Of a DNA stretch of 64,000 bases, positions 1-13,089 are shown in pieces. A model generated the notes under the pieces. That model did no database searches. It was not told where the DNA came from and was given only the letters and a program-made list of their open reading frames with translations. A program made the translations under genes and the position numbers. The stretch is taken from NCBI GenBank assembly GCA_021234155.1, contig JAJEKV010000107.1:2784883-2848882 (forward strand), read 5' to 3'. The DNA comes from Isoetes taiwanensis (Eukaryota; Streptophyta; Lycopodiopsida; Isoetales; Isoetaceae). The first letter of the stretch is position 1. Every line of letters begins with the position of its first letter.

Positions 1-3000
1 ATCGTGTACGCTTCGTTCAGTTACGTATTGCTGGTGAAAAGTGTAGTGCTTGATGGTGGCGAGGGTTCTGCTAGATTAGAAGGGGTCAAGAATAAGGGAA
101 GGAAGATGTGAAACCGAGTATGTGAGATAACAAAGATGTAGGTTTAAGAACCGAGAGGTCCTGCGCAGGGGTGGAGAGGGCAGATAAAGGGAAGAAGATG
201 ATAAAGGAACAGGAGAAGGAGAGGATCAGATTAGCGATAAGTGCCAGAAGTTTTGGAGGACAGATGGAGGTAAAGGGGATGCTGGGTGGGTGGGACAGAT
301 GGTGTCAGATAATAGGAAGAAGTGAAGCAACGAAATCAGAGGATTGTGGCTGAGATTGATCCAATTCAAGCCATAAAAGAGTGGGCAGGAGGTTGAAACA
401 TACCTGCATCAGCGCGTTGGTGGCTTGTGGCCTCCATGCCATACTCATCAGTAACACAGCAACTAACCACCAATTTCCTTGTAACAGCCTCAATTTCTAG
501 AAGACAGCCTTGAGGAGCTGGAGAGCACGGAACAAAAGCGATAAATCAATATGTTTGTACCGGCTGCTAAATTGTCTCAGAAATTTATCGTACCTAGCTT
601 GTATTAGCAGATGGGAGGAAGTGGCTGCACGTTTACACAGTATGGGGCAGATTTAGACCGAGCATGGGCGTTGTACTCTCTCAAGTCGCAAATACCTGTT
701 AATAGAGCACTTAAAATGAGATGTCCAGCGCACAATAGCACCTAATGTCATCACCAGCTATTAAGAAATTGCTCCAACTCTTTCCCTTACGGTGGCACTG
801 TTGCTTTCTTTGAAATTAGCAACTTACGGAAATGCAATGCCCGCGGTTACTCCAAATTTAGACTGAAATGCATACAGTCAGCCTCACTATCAGGGTTTGC
901 CTTGCATAGAACATTTATAAAGAAGGCACAACGTAATGCATCGGGTGGCAACCTTATGCAATCATCTTATGGAAAATAGCCGCGAGCTATATCAGCATCA
1001 TTGCTCTAAAAGCCCATCGACAAAGGGCACTGTATGTAAAACAGCAGGACGCCTACCTTCAACCATGCGTGGCCCATGGCCTTAGGGGCCTCAGTCCCTT
1101 ACAGAATGCATCAATCAAAGTGTTGTAGGTGACAACATCTTTGTTCACCTTGCGGAATGCATCAATTTAAAATTATTTGTACATATGACAAAGCTGGATT
1201 GCACTTGTTTGTAATAGTTAAATCTAGAACTGCACAAGCCATTGGTTCATTTACTACAAAACCATTAAAGGCCGGAAGTAATTACAGAACACGGTGCACC
1301 CACATTCAATTATTTGTTGAAGAAGACAACTTGAGCACCGAAAGGGTTTGTTCGCGGTCTTACAGTACGGTGTTAAGCTTTGATGACCAAGGATTTACTG
1401 CAGAGACTCCTATGTGCTTAGTAAGCATTTCATCCCTGACATTAAATATCTTGATGCTTGTCCAAGGTATAGAGTTTCTGGATTTATCCCTTGCGGAATA
1501 GAAAACTTTGAATTATTAGCTACAGCTGTATTAATTTGGATAACAATATTAACCTCACAAAATTCATTAGTGAACATATATCTATAATCCTTTGTAGACT
1601 CCATCCCTCAGTATCGTGTCTGCTTTGTGACCGGGCATTGTTCACATCAATCCGTACAAGGTAAGCTAATTAAAGCCTTGACTTGATAAGACATTCAGAT
1701 GAGACCATTTCAGCGCTACGAAACTGAAGAGAATATAATCATGCGGCAGCTTTAATGGCAGTGTCCCGCGAGCAATATGGTTACATAATTAAAATTCCCA
1801 AAAGATTGAATGATCTACTGCGCAGCTGGAAAATTCATGAGTTCGAATGCCTTCACAGACCTATACAACAACACAACAGATATCATAAGATTATAATCTA
1901 AATTTCCACAGCAAAAGGAAAAATATATATTACCAATTTTATTTGTGCTGATATATGATATTGCCTTGTGTAATAACCACTACCTACATACAGATTCACA
2001 GAATGATGAATGAACATGTCACAAGGCAAGATTTCTGCCTGATTATACTTCCAATGTTATGCAAGTAAAGAAATCCAACAGATTAATGTAAGATACCACC
2101 TTTTTTTTTTTTAAAAGGCTTTCCATAACAAGAGACGAATTTTGCAATACTTCAGACCATGTAAATTCAACATGGAAACCGAGAGACCTATGTCCGACAA
2201 ATATGCGTGAAATTATCTGGCCTGAAAGAAGCAGAATAAGGATTAACGGCAATCATACTGCAGCTCTTTTATTCATGTACACGTTGAACTCCTAATATTT
2301 GTAAGACATCGCTGAAAGTAACTAAAGCATTCAATTTTTCACGACATGCATTCATGTCAAATACAAAACATGCACAGCCAGTCCCTGGCGTCCCAATGCA
2401 AAGAGGTGTGCTACAATGCTTATGCTGCAACTGTCAGGTTGTGCAGACCAATTTTCTTATGTTTCCCTACGCTTTTCTCGCATTACTAAGCTTGTGATTA
2501 GTTCACCTTATCCAGAATACCTGACTTTGACTGCTCATCGACAAGCCTGATCAGCTTCTTGAAACTAAAAGCGAAGAGCGGTAATAAAGCAAACAATTTG
2601 AACCAGGAAACCAAGAGAAACAAAGGAACATTAAAATCAAATGCATTTTAAAATAATCACTTACACTTCTGCCTGCATAGATTTCAGACCAAGATTGATC
2701 TTTGTCCTAAGCTTTGACAGCCTATTATTTTTCTCTAGCAGCTTGATGTTTTAGCTAAGTCGAACTATCATGAGCATATAGTTAAGGATATTGTGAGTTT
2801 TTTAAAAGAGTGTTAGAAGTCAGTAATTATTACACAAAATTACCGATACAACTTAAAGGATTCCTGGTACTAAGTGCAGTATTTGGATACAAAACAAGCT
2901 GCTCAACTTCGCTATACTCTGCAAACGCATTCAAAACATGCTCAGGAATAACAACACTACAAAAAAGAAAAACCACGCATTCATAACATGCTCAGGAACA

Positions 3001-5067
3001 ATACCAAAACCTAAAAGGAAATTATTTGCATTCAACATGCTCAGCAAAGGAAGACAGTACCACAAGAAGAAACTAAGTCCGCAAAAATTCGTAAAATTAT
3101 TACCGTAGCAGTTGCCTTGACCAAATCAGGCTTCAAACGTTTGGTCTACGAAGCTATATTGCTGGTGCGCAAGCTCTTATCCTCCCGGAGCTTGCCATCT
3201 TCAACCAAAAAATCATGAAAGCTCAAAACCAGAAAAACCTTGATCTGACCGGACTACGTTATTTGCAAAAATAAAAAGCTATCAAACTTCTCTCAAGTTT
3301 TGATAATAATTTTACTTTTGTGTTTCTTTAAAATTACTATATTATCTCTATAGTGCCCCATTGCATTAGGCATCTAAGGGAGGTTCCTATAAGGTTCCGT
3401 AAGATCATTTTTCTCATCCGGGTTTTGAAGGTGGAGGGGATTCTTTAATTGGTATGGACGGTTGGGTCCCAATTTAGGTCCTTTTTCGCACGTTTGCACA
3501 AACAGAGTTGAGACTTTGAAGCAATTTAAGGTTATCCATGTTGCAGCCAGCTAAGATTTTTGTCCATGTGGAGGACCTTAGAATCGTTTGATCTGGTCTA
3601 TGGCTATGAAACTAAAGGAAATCTCAGGTCAGGGCAGTTATGGGTGCCTTTGCTAATATCGATTTGGTTTTGTTCTTGATTAATCTGATAGATGTTAGAT
3701 TTGTTTCTTTCTTGTGCTTGATTTTGATTTTGATCTGGTAGCGCAATGGCCTAACTGAAAACTCTATCCATGGGGATACATGTACGTGTTTTTGGTTTTC
3801 TTCTGGCACTACTTATTTGCTTCTTAGAACCGACGACAAAATCCATGTTTGCGGATGCGTGAAATAGGATCAGACTGCTTCAATCATCGACTTACTATTT
3901 TCAAAACGGCAATGATGTTCTTGGGTTCCGGTATGACATCTTGCGGTTAAATATTGCGCTTAAGATTTCTTGATGTCGACTAGTATGAAGAGTCTACAAG
4001 GCCAGAGAGGTATACTCTAAGAACCTTCTCATATATTATCTATTTCTGAGCAACAGATTCTTAACATGAATGAGACCTCAGAATTTCTGATAAAAAATCA
4101 GCTATTGAGTAACATTCTTCCATTGAAATTATGCTCAGAGGTAGAGCGGAGAATTTTACCTGAAGTTGATCCTCTCGACCAGCTTGTGTATCTTAGTAAA
4201 GGAAGTAAATGCAGCTTAGGAAAGGAAGTTCTTTTTGGATTAGAAAAGGGCGTGCAATTTGTTCACCGGTACCCTATAGTGGCCATTTAGGATTAGAATC
4301 TTCTATGTCAGTCAAAGTGTTGTAGATAATCTATCCCTCATTAAACGCAGCGGAAATTGCCTGAAAGTGGGGAGAAAGAGCAAACTATGTCTCGTGCCAA
4401 TGTAGCAACACTCGAGAACATCTTTTCGATCCCAACGTTACTAAGGTATGTTGTAAAAAATACATGGGATGCAAGTGTAGCTGTGTAAATGGAGACATTT
4501 CAGTGATGGTATGATCCAAAACAAAAAAAAAACAATAATCCCCTTTAAACAATAATGTAGGAGTGAGCAGGAAGAAGATAATATTGTGTTAAACCGCGGC
4601 ATTCTCTTCCTGATGCGCTTTATAGGAGCTTCATTGGGAAATATCGACATTCAGATTTCTCATCATCAACATCCTGACCCGGGATGGCTTTGTTAATGCT
4701 AAGTCCATCGCTTCGCTTGTGGTTGTCGTATCTTGGATGATGGTACGTAAAAATTATCTAATAAGAAAATGGCTTAGAAAATCCAACTTGCACCGATCTT
4801 CAAGGGGTAAGGATATGGAATCATTTTGTTGTTGTATTAATTAATACTATGTAGTGATCAATGTTTAATACCATTCACAATAGTTCATATGGCAAATTTA
4901 GCATATTTTGTGTTAGTATAATTACCATTCATATCTAGAATACCATGCCATTATCATTTGAATTCATGCTTGTGGTCGATGTTCGCATTGACCATCTACA
5001 TGCTCAAGATAGTCTTCACGTGAGATATGTGCTTAATATATGCTATTAGATACCAAGCGTTCAAGAT
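1..5067. other. Left flank, no gene recognised
   Basis: This AT-rich stretch contains no protein I can identify. Two places look more like exons than background. One is the minus-strand pair at 2498-2750, listed separately. The other is a plus-strand open frame at 4066-4290, preceded by a CAG acceptor-like site near 4050 and an upstream GTATAC donor-like site near 4010. Its 74-residue translation matches nothing I know. Poly-T and A-rich runs (for example 2101-2112) are simple low-complexity sequence. Confidence 0.5.
2498..2750 (-). other. Candidate 3'-terminal coding exons, product unknown
   Basis: On the minus strand an exon-like block ends near 2665 with the donor GTAAGT. A second block, 2564-2498, follows a TTTTAG acceptor and ends in TAA. 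Spliced together they stay in frame and read NNRLSKLRTKINLGLKSMQ, then a short link, then EVFKKLIRLVDEQSKSGIL and a few residues to the stop. The composition is charged and helix-prone, as in a coiled coil. I do not recognise the family, and the upstream limit of the first block is unclear because an in-frame stop lies just 5' of it. This may be a real gene end or a relic. Confidence 0.22.
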
Positions 5068-5720
5068 ATGAAAATGCCGATTAGAAGGTTCATCCATAGC
5101 CTCACCACAACTCATTCCTGCGCTTATTTCTTCCTCCCCCGCCACCACCTTCTTTGCCAACATGTGTGCTTTTTCTCCAAAATTGCCCCGCTGGCCCCCT
5201 TATCTTCAAAACAAACGAAGACACTCCACAAATCGCTAATCAACTTTATCCCCAAAACAGATCCTTTCCCACTCGGCTAATCCCTCGGCCTGCGATTCGC
5301 CACAAGGGGTTCGGCCGCTTCCACAAATGTGCTCCCATGAAAATTAGAATTCTCGTGAGCTTTAAACCCTTTCCAAAGAAAGCCCTCAGATTTCCGCATG
5401 GCGCTACTTTCCTCAAGATTCGATCCATCACCGACACCCCTCGCCGCCCTCCTCAAAACGTGTGACGATTAGAAGATCAAGGCACTCATATACCGCGAGG
5501 AGCCTGATTCACGCCATAATCGCGGAGAAGCTTGCAAAACAATGGACCGCATGCACCTTATAAACTACACGAAAATCTTCCGAACGATGGCTATGTGAAA
5601 TACCACGCTTCTCCCAAACAATGAAAGCAATCCCCGCAGCCCACATCCCGCCGTGAACTTCAGATTCGAACAAGGGGGCACATGCATGAATCCGCCCCTA
5701 TCTCACGAAAATGAAAGCAA
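5068..5720 (+). pseudogene. Degenerate PPR-like gene start
   Basis: The frame opening at 5068 gives a 70-residue segment rich in His, Ser, Arg and hydrophobic residues, resembling an organelle transit peptide. Further on, other frames give pieces resembling a plant PLS-class pentatricopeptide repeat protein: LAALLKTC near 5445, SLIHAIIAEKLAKQ near 5505, and LINYTK near 5565. These are in the order expected for a PPR repeat but in different frames with stops between them. The block ends at A-rich sequence (5720-5760). PPR proteins bind organellar RNA; this copy could not be made as read. Frame breaks could be true decay or read errors. The family call is tentative. Confidence 0.3.
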
Positions 5721-7979
5721 ACTAAAAAAATAAGAAAAAATAAGAACAAGACGAACCATTGTAATAAAAGCCACTAAAAAAAAAAGACACCCAATCACAA
5801 CCTTTACCCAAAAATCTTAGAAGGAAGGAAGGAAGGGAAGTATATTTTAACGTCACGAGGCCAAACTTGACCTATGAAACTTATACATGCAAGACAACAA
5901 AGCGTGATAAAACCACACCAAAAAGACAAATGCTAACAGACAATGTGTCCCTACTACTCGGATGAAAAAAAAACCCCACATGGGAGGAAAAACCCCGTGG
6001 TAGGCTCGCATCCCTTTGTCCTCGTAAGGGATTCTCTCGATGGTAGAGACTTGCAAAAATGTAGGATGCGTAGACGGGTAACCATTTTGCTATGCCGCCA
6101 ATGATGCAGCCGGGTGCAGAAAGCATCTAAGATCGCGATGTGTTGCTCGATATATGCGATATGCCGGACACTTGCAGCATGGTGCTCATCCTCTATTGTC
6201 CGCGATGCGGGCAACACCGGCATATTCTTCATGCCGGGGATTCTCGCCTCCATCCTAGAAGTCCAACCAATTGCTTTACTCGGAGATGATGGGACTCGCC
6301 CCTCACCTGAGGCAATAGCTCCGCTTTCTTCATAGATATATGCGCTTTCAAATTACTAGTGTGGGCCATGTTCCGCTGTCGGATTAACTTGCGCGGTAGT
6401 AGTGCTTTAGGCTTTGCACGAAAGTGGTCGCGATCCCACGTAGTGGTGGTGGCAAAGCCATTCGTGTGCAACCCGTCCCTCGGCATCGCATAGCCACAAC
6501 TGCCGCCGCTAGTCTATAGACCATGCTTAACCACCCCGACAAAGGTTCCTGCCATACCCCTCTTCAAGCAGGCTCTTTGTGCCAATAACAAAGCCCTCGG
6601 GAAGACGCTTGCATCCATGTTGGAAAAAGATCTACGCTGAACCTTCTGTGTAGCCCGTAGTGAGGCTCGTAATCCCAAAGATAAGGATCGGTGAGATCTG
6701 GACGCTTGGTTACATGGTCTGTGAGGTATGGCCCTGGGGTTCACACATGTGCGGATCTGAGAAGGGTTTTTGAAAAAAAGGCACGATACGCGGCCCTCCT
6801 ATGTTTTGGTGCTCGAGGTGTATGTGTTTTCACCGCTTTCGCTATTTTTCCTCGCGGTAAGGCGCGAAGGCACGTGGTTAGGAATACGCTTTGAGGGCTA
6901 GATTTTGGTTGTCGCCGCCTCGAGATAATGCTTGAGGATGCTTGGAGTTCTCAGGGGTAGCTTTTTATATTTTTTTGTCCCGCTCCCTTTGTGCCTCATG
7001 ATCTTTTATGGGTTTGTTGCAAGCATTGTGGTTTGAAACTATAGCTCTATTCCAAATAATGATTATTGTTTGTACAAGATCATGGCAACGGATTTCAAAG
7101 TGCTTCTATTCATGGTTTATGGACCTATTAGAATGTGGCTTGCTTTTATGAAGAATGGTGCATCGTCCGGATTCTAACCTTCCTTGACTCATTTCCCTTC
7201 ATTTTCTTTCATCTAAGTAGTCATGGACCCATTTGCCTTCATCTCAGAGTGTTTTCAAGGTGCCGCACGATCACACCTTGCCACCGGGTTCTACCTTTTC
7301 TTCCTTTAGGTTCTCGCTTTTCTATCTTGCCAAGTGTTCTCGCTTTGCACTCGATATCCGTGGGATGCTCACCGGTTTGTATGAAAATGTGGTGGTTTCT
7401 TTAGTTGAAGGACTTTCCATTCATTGCAGCAGCCCTTCCTCGCAGGGGGAGGCCGAATCATCTATGAGATGTTTAAACATGTCATCAATACTTCCATTAA
7501 CAATCTTGCCGCATTACGTATTAGATCTATTCTAGTATAGTCCGCTTGCTTGTGCTTTTCCATTTTATTTTGATGCTATTTCCGTAAGCCGGTGAAGAAA
7601 AGCTTTAAAACCACCGGCTGCACATTGAAAATAATAACTCGATGTGATAAACAAAGGGCAAGGGGAACGATCTTCATCCAGCCCCGCCCTATTGTTCAGA
7701 AATGTGGCCAGCCCTTAGTATTGCCGCTTCTAACCGGGCTTAAAGACATTCTAGTGTCACAAGAATCAGTAAGCTTTGGAACATTATTGCAAGTAAAGTT
7801 GGTGTTGCAATGACCAAAGATAATGCCAAAGTTGTTATATATGATATGTTCAAATAACTTTTGTCGCTCCATGCCTAGATTGTTTATCCTTATAAGAAAA
7901 AGGCTTAGCAATATTGAGTATTTATGATATACGGTGAGGTAAGGTCGACGGGTTGTCAAAAGCAAGAAACAAAAGAGGA
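5721..7979. other. No gene recognised
   Basis: Several open frames of 60-100 codons occur on both strands (for example 6253-5954 minus and 7135-7404 plus). None shows a domain I recognise and they overlap one another. The segment from about 7230 to 7980 could hold more upstream exons of the kinesin that becomes recognisable at 7980, but I could not align any to the calponin-homology or neck regions of that family. Confidence 0.4.
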
Positions 7980-8608
7980 TGCAAGATAGGTGGAAAGAGG
8001 AGTTTGGAAGTCTTGGTAAGAATGTAATGCAAATATTTGACCATGTTAATAACTTGAATCAAAAATAATCGCCACCATAAATGCTCATTTGTCTCAGGGT
8101 TGAGCTTCAAGGCTTGGCGTAAAAAAGATCTCGTTACCATAGAGTTCTTGAAGAAAACCGCAAGCTTTACAATGAAGTTCGATTTAAAAGGTATATGGAT
8201 GGATGGCTTTTACATCCCTTGCTTTTTACCCTCAACTCTAGTTAATTTTGCAAGAAATATCGAGTATTTTGTCGAAAAGGCCATTTCTTTCGGGCGAATG
8301 TGAAGATAAGAGTATTGTGAGTTTCATTGGTAGTGATGGTGATATCACGATAACAAACCCTAACAAGCAAGGGAAGGATTCCCAAAACATTTAGTTTTAA
8401 CAAGATCTATGGTGGATCTTCTTCTCAAGGTGCATTCCTAGTGTCTTTATAAAACTGCTTGCTTATCTAATTTGTCTTTAAGCCGCGGATCACTCAATAA
8501 TGCGTGTGAGATCTTTATGGATATACCACTAATATGTTATGTTTTGGATTATTACAATGTCTCAGATTTTGCCTATGGCCAAACTGGTCTGGGAAAACTT
8601 ACACCATG
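7980..8608 (+). pseudogene. Kinesin-14 motor-domain exons (partial, disrupted)
   Basis: Four exon-like blocks separated by GT-AG introns encode the neck and first part of a plant kinesin-14 motor, a minus-end-directed microtubule ATPase. Block 7980-8015 reads MQDRWKEEFGSL. Block 8098-8190 contains YHRVLEENRKLYNEV, the hallmark just before the motor core. Block 8255-8429 reads (with small frame slips) NIRVFCR, PFLSGECEDKS, ITITNPNKQGKDS and FSFNKIYGGSSSQ. Block 8511-8608 reads IFMDI, VLDYYNV, FAYGQTG and GKTYTM, ending exactly at a GTAAGA donor after the P-loop. One base is missing in the P-loop before a CTG, and a CAG codon seems lost between IFMDI and PLI. No later motor exons (switch I, switch II) are seen; the duplicated segment begins 215 bp downstream. 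The breaks may be read errors, but the motor is truncated in this window. Confidence 0.72.
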
Positions 8609-9079
8609 GTAAGAATGGGTTTTATAATTTTTCAATTTTTAGAATGGTCCCGCATTCTAGAGAGTCTCGGGTCAAGCTATATTTATCAAGGCACCGCTTT
8701 TGGACTTTTTGCCACAACGCTTACTTATTGATGGCATGGTTATGTGGATGACATTGCGTCACTAATTATTTTGAATAACAAGTTCTTAGTTATCAGCTAT
8801 TGGGCATTATTATATTTTTTTAACTTATCCGAGTATGATCTATGTACATCCGCATCATTCATTTCCCAAAATAATTATCGCTATCGCTAGCATACAATAT
8901 ATCTTCTTTAATTACCTAAAAAAAGAAAAATTGTAGTTTCATGGAATGCTTTGAAATATGTTGTTGTCTAGGTCTTGATTAAAGATACTTAATTTCTCTC
9001 TTTCTATAGCTTGATAAAGCTCGCCTTTTGAGAATTTACAAGTTTTTTTCTCGAAAGCCAAATGATCTTAACCTGCATC

Positions 9080-9878
9080 CTAGTGAGGTTTTGAGGGTCG
9101 CAAGCTTTTCACAAAATGATATGTTTGCATTTTGCTAGTGGCCTAACCACAAATGTTGAATCCACGCAGCATTTGGCCATTGTCACCAAAGAGGAATCAA
9201 TCAAGAGCTCAAGGGCTTCGCCATACCTAAGTCCCCCATGTCCAAATTGAGTGGATCAATAGAACCTTGTTTGGTTAAAAGTGGGGTGGAAGGGTCCAAG
9301 TTAGTACCAGAACCCGGTGATCGAGGCACCCAGTCTGCTTCAAGAGAATAATCGATGTCCAGGTGAGAAGGATATTCACACTAGTTTTAAGACCATGGTA
9401 TTTCAGCTAATATGGTCAAGTTTTCGCTTCAGTAAAGTTGTAAAAATCTTGGTCAGTGATAGCAACTTGTGGTGTGTTGTTCTCAAATAATCCAATACCA
9501 AAGAATTAAGGCAAAAGCTTGTAGAGAATGAGTGTACGCTTGCAACATGAACCACGCTGGTTTACTACGATGAGACTTGCTTTTGTTTTACCGAACTAGT
9601 TCTTAATGTTCGTGTGGGTGCTTGATGTTCAAAATGGAAGTGAAAAGGATCAAGATTTTGCCAAGTTTTGCAAGCAGCTCAAGTAGATGTCTTAGGTAGA
9701 ATGAAGAAGACTATCTTTGACATTATTAATGGCCTCTTATCATTTTGTCGACAAGAAACTATCTAGTAAAAAGGAAAAGGACTGAGATCACTTAACTAAG
9801 AATATTAGGTCTTGTGGGTGGTCTTAGCTATAATCATGCTTGTCATGATTATTTTTGCAAGCGCCATCAAGCAACTAG
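9080..9878 (+). pseudogene. Tail-anchored protein gene, 3' exons, copy A (disrupted as read)
   Basis: This is the counterpart of the gene at 36385-42032. Three exon blocks can be aligned: roughly 9080-9362, 9433-9533 and about 9614-9878. The frame present in copy B is interrupted in each block. In copy B the last intron ends TTCAG before GTGGCTGC; here the same place reads TTCGTGTGGGTGC, so the acceptor AG is missing. The last intron is about 80 bp and is the empty site for the Helitron found in copy B (between 9606 and 9607). The lesions fall mainly where copy B has CAG or CTG, so they may be sequencing artefacts and the gene may be intact in reality. Confidence 0.55.
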
Positions 9879-12800
9879 GGAAAGTTCAAAATGTAAAATT
9901 GTGTTACTTTTCTCGTTCCAATAGTTGAGGCATGTGCTTATAGCTGGGGGTGATTGCCACAATATCCATATTATCGCATGCCCTCAAAAAATCTTTAAGG
10001 ATGCCGGCCAAAAAATAAAATAAATAAATAAATAAAGTCCGCCAAGAACTGCATGTGTGTTCTCTCATACCTTTGGTGTCAGTAGCTTTGATGCTTGACA
10101 AACCCGACATGAAAAAATCAAGTGGCAATCACTTAATATTGTTTGGAAAGGAATGATAGTATTTATTTACCGATGAACAAGTTGATTTGGTCTTACCTAT
10201 CATGCCACCTTTTTGTGCCTATTGGCTTTGTAAAACTATTGCAAGGACAGCTTGGTCTTAACCATCAACTATATTTATGTACAAAACCCAGCCTATTGGT
10301 TTTGTAAAACTATTGCAAGGACGCAGGACACAAAAAATATTTCACTTCGTGTTGTTAAACTTTTATACAAAGTATTGATTGTCCTATACAAGTGCCCGCT
10401 CATCCATATTGGAATAAAAAAGTTTATCCGGGGCACTTTTGGGAATACACTTTCAGCTATCAAGTACAAAAGGCCATATTATAATGCCTAAAAATATAGT
10501 ACCAAATGAGGATTGTTGTGGAAGCCAAATTCGCAAGCCCTAGCTCTAATAGGCAGCTTCTTCTATTATGTGTGCAACATTTGTAGCTTGGACGTAAATG
10601 TAAGGTAGAGGGTAGGCTACATGTAAAAATAAGGTTAAGGGTAGGGTAAATTGTGTTAGACTCTGTGGTGTACCACATGACGAAAAGAGTTATAGAGTGC
10701 GTGAATGCAATTTGATGATGTCACCTTCTTCAAACGAACTCACAAAAGAACTTCTTCAATATTTATTGGGCAAAAGAACTCACACTTCTTCAAAAAGGTG
10801 GCTATAACTTAGGAGGAGGGGTATAGAGGACTTTACATGATCTTGTCCCCGCGATACTCTTCAAGAGAAGAAGCAAAATGCAAACATGCACAACGATGTG
10901 TTGAGATGGTAAACGGTTAAGTGGGGATTAAAACTATGAAGTAGCGGATCATGGATCCGATGCATTTCGCGTTGAACCCTCATGTTATTTTCTAACCTCA
11001 CGTGACGCTTAAAAGATAGACCTAATGCTAGAACGACAATACTAGTCGTGAAAAGCGCAAATTACCTTCTTCAAGGCGGTTGCGCCAGATATGAAGGCGA
11101 TCGGTTTTCACGGCTTGAAAATTTTTCAGGCGCCGGGTAATTTGGATCGCCAAGCGATCTAAAACTTGAAGGCTTGTTAATTTATAGGAGGGCTGTCATA
11201 ATGATGGGCACTTATTACCCGCCATGATGGCGGTTATTAATGGCCCGGCATAATGACTCCGGGCAAAGAAATTAAATTTTGGTGGGCTAATAAATTCGGA
11301 TTTGAAATTTCATTCTCTCGGATGGACGCTTCCATTAAGTTCAAAAATTCTGATTATGGGGTAACTTGTTGCTATTCATGGGTCAAAGGATAATATAAGA
11401 CCCACCAAGACGTGAGTTTACATAAGACAAGACAATGATAGTCATAATACCAAGATGGAAACGCCATGCCCAAATGACCAGAATTTGAAATTCAAACTCA
11501 ATACACCCACCTGAATGGCCTCACCAGCCATTCATTCTAACAAAACTTGGGAAGGAGGCTTTTGAGGCGCTGAATAGGTCTTCCAAGGCGATCATCCAAA
11601 TTTGAAGCATTTGAGGCGCTCATCAGGAAATGGAAGGCGATCTTCTAAATTTGAAAGCATTTTCCTGGTGTCTGGACTGCTGAATGTTCTAATTGAAAGC
11701 AGGCAAGATATTCTATTAAATTTTGTTTTTATTAGATTCAAGCACATCTATTCCAATTTAAAGCCTGTTATATGAAATGCATGATTTAAAGAATACAAGA
11801 GGCCCACATTTGTAACTTGTATTCTCTTTAAAGTAGTTTCTTGGCTGAAATTAATTTTAGAAAATAGGAATCACCCTGGCAAACCAGTCGCAGGAAGTAA
11901 TTCGCAGCTTCTATTCTCTTTAAAGTAGTATCTTGGTTGAAAACAACTTTAGAAAATAGGAATGACCTTGCCAAACCAACAAAGAACTAATTCGGACATA
12001 CCAGGTTTATCGTAATCAAATCACTTTGTAGATCCGCATCCGCATCGAGACGATGATCTTCATCAAAGATTCAAGAAGGATGTAGTGGTTAACGCATCGA
12101 CAAGCGTAAAAAAAAAATGGATACTAATATTGTCTACTATATTCAGATTTCTTGAACAAACCCGCGAGTCCTCAAATAGATCGGGGAGCGATCCCCAGCA
12201 TCACTTACGCCTCCTACCGCTTTCACCAGATCTTTAAACGAGAATTTAGTGCTTGATAATATCGCCACCACAATTTCTAATAGCACTATCTGCCTTCCTG
12301 ATTCCGGATGGCTGATTTAAGGTCCAAAATTAATAATGACTTTCCCAGTGCATTTCTTTCCCTAGAATGTACTTATAGTTCGTAAAATAGGCTCATGACC
12401 TATTTTATCAGTCCTCTTGTTGAGATAACGGATGATATTGGGTTGCATCCTAACATGAAATGGTTCAATGAGTAACTCCAAACGAGCTATTGGACTTGAC
12501 GCAATACGTACTTGTAAGAATGTACTGTATTCTTTTGTGGATTTTGTCCTTATGCAACCTGATAGTCAGAATGCTATCGTGTTTGTTGTGCTTGAGATAA
12601 TTTAATTTGAAAGAGTTGTGTCAACGTGTATCAATTTAGCTCTTCGATGATGTTTACAAAGCAGTGGAATCTTTCCTGAGTCATCCTAAGTCATGAGTAA
12701 GGATATTATACATGTACAAAATTAACACCATTAAGTACATTATCTCAAACCTTATAGTATTTTGCAAACCTTAATATATAGTATGCAAAAACTTGTACAT

Positions 12801-13089
12801 GCATACCCCACAAACGAGGATCGTTATGTACGGTCCGTATCTTGGAATAAAGGGCAATATGCCATCCGACACCTCTCTCCGCCTCTAATGAACCCCCCCA
12901 GAATATGCACCCAAACCAAAGGGGGTTTCAGGGGGATTTTGATTTAAATGTGTTGGATGCAATGGTCTATATTAATTAATGTTAATGATAGTTATGTGTC
13001 GATTGCTATATTAAAAAAAAAAAATTGGGCCCCTCGGGCCCTTAAGAAGGAATTTCACATATTAGAAACAACGATACAAACTATACTAA
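9879..13089. other. Gene-free spacer, copy A
   Basis: This is the 3' flank of the tail-anchored gene followed by AT-rich DNA. I see no domain in any frame. From about 11040 to 11680 short GGCG-containing stretches (for example AGGCGATC and GAGGCGCT) recur irregularly. The block 12240-12800 is almost unchanged in copy B (44430-44990), which shows how similar the copies are where CTG and CAG are rare. Confidence 0.5.
10218..10322 (+). repeat. Short direct repeat pair
   Basis: A 31-bp sequence containing TTTGTAAAACTATTGCAAGG occurs at 10218-10248 and again at 10292-10322 with one mismatch. The same pair is present in copy B at about 42371-42477, so it predates the large duplication. Confidence 0.7.

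Noticed and set aside
1157-1501. 114-codon plus-strand frame in the left flank
   Set aside because: No recognisable domain, no splice context and no second copy to test it against. Length alone is not evidence in AT-rich plant DNA.
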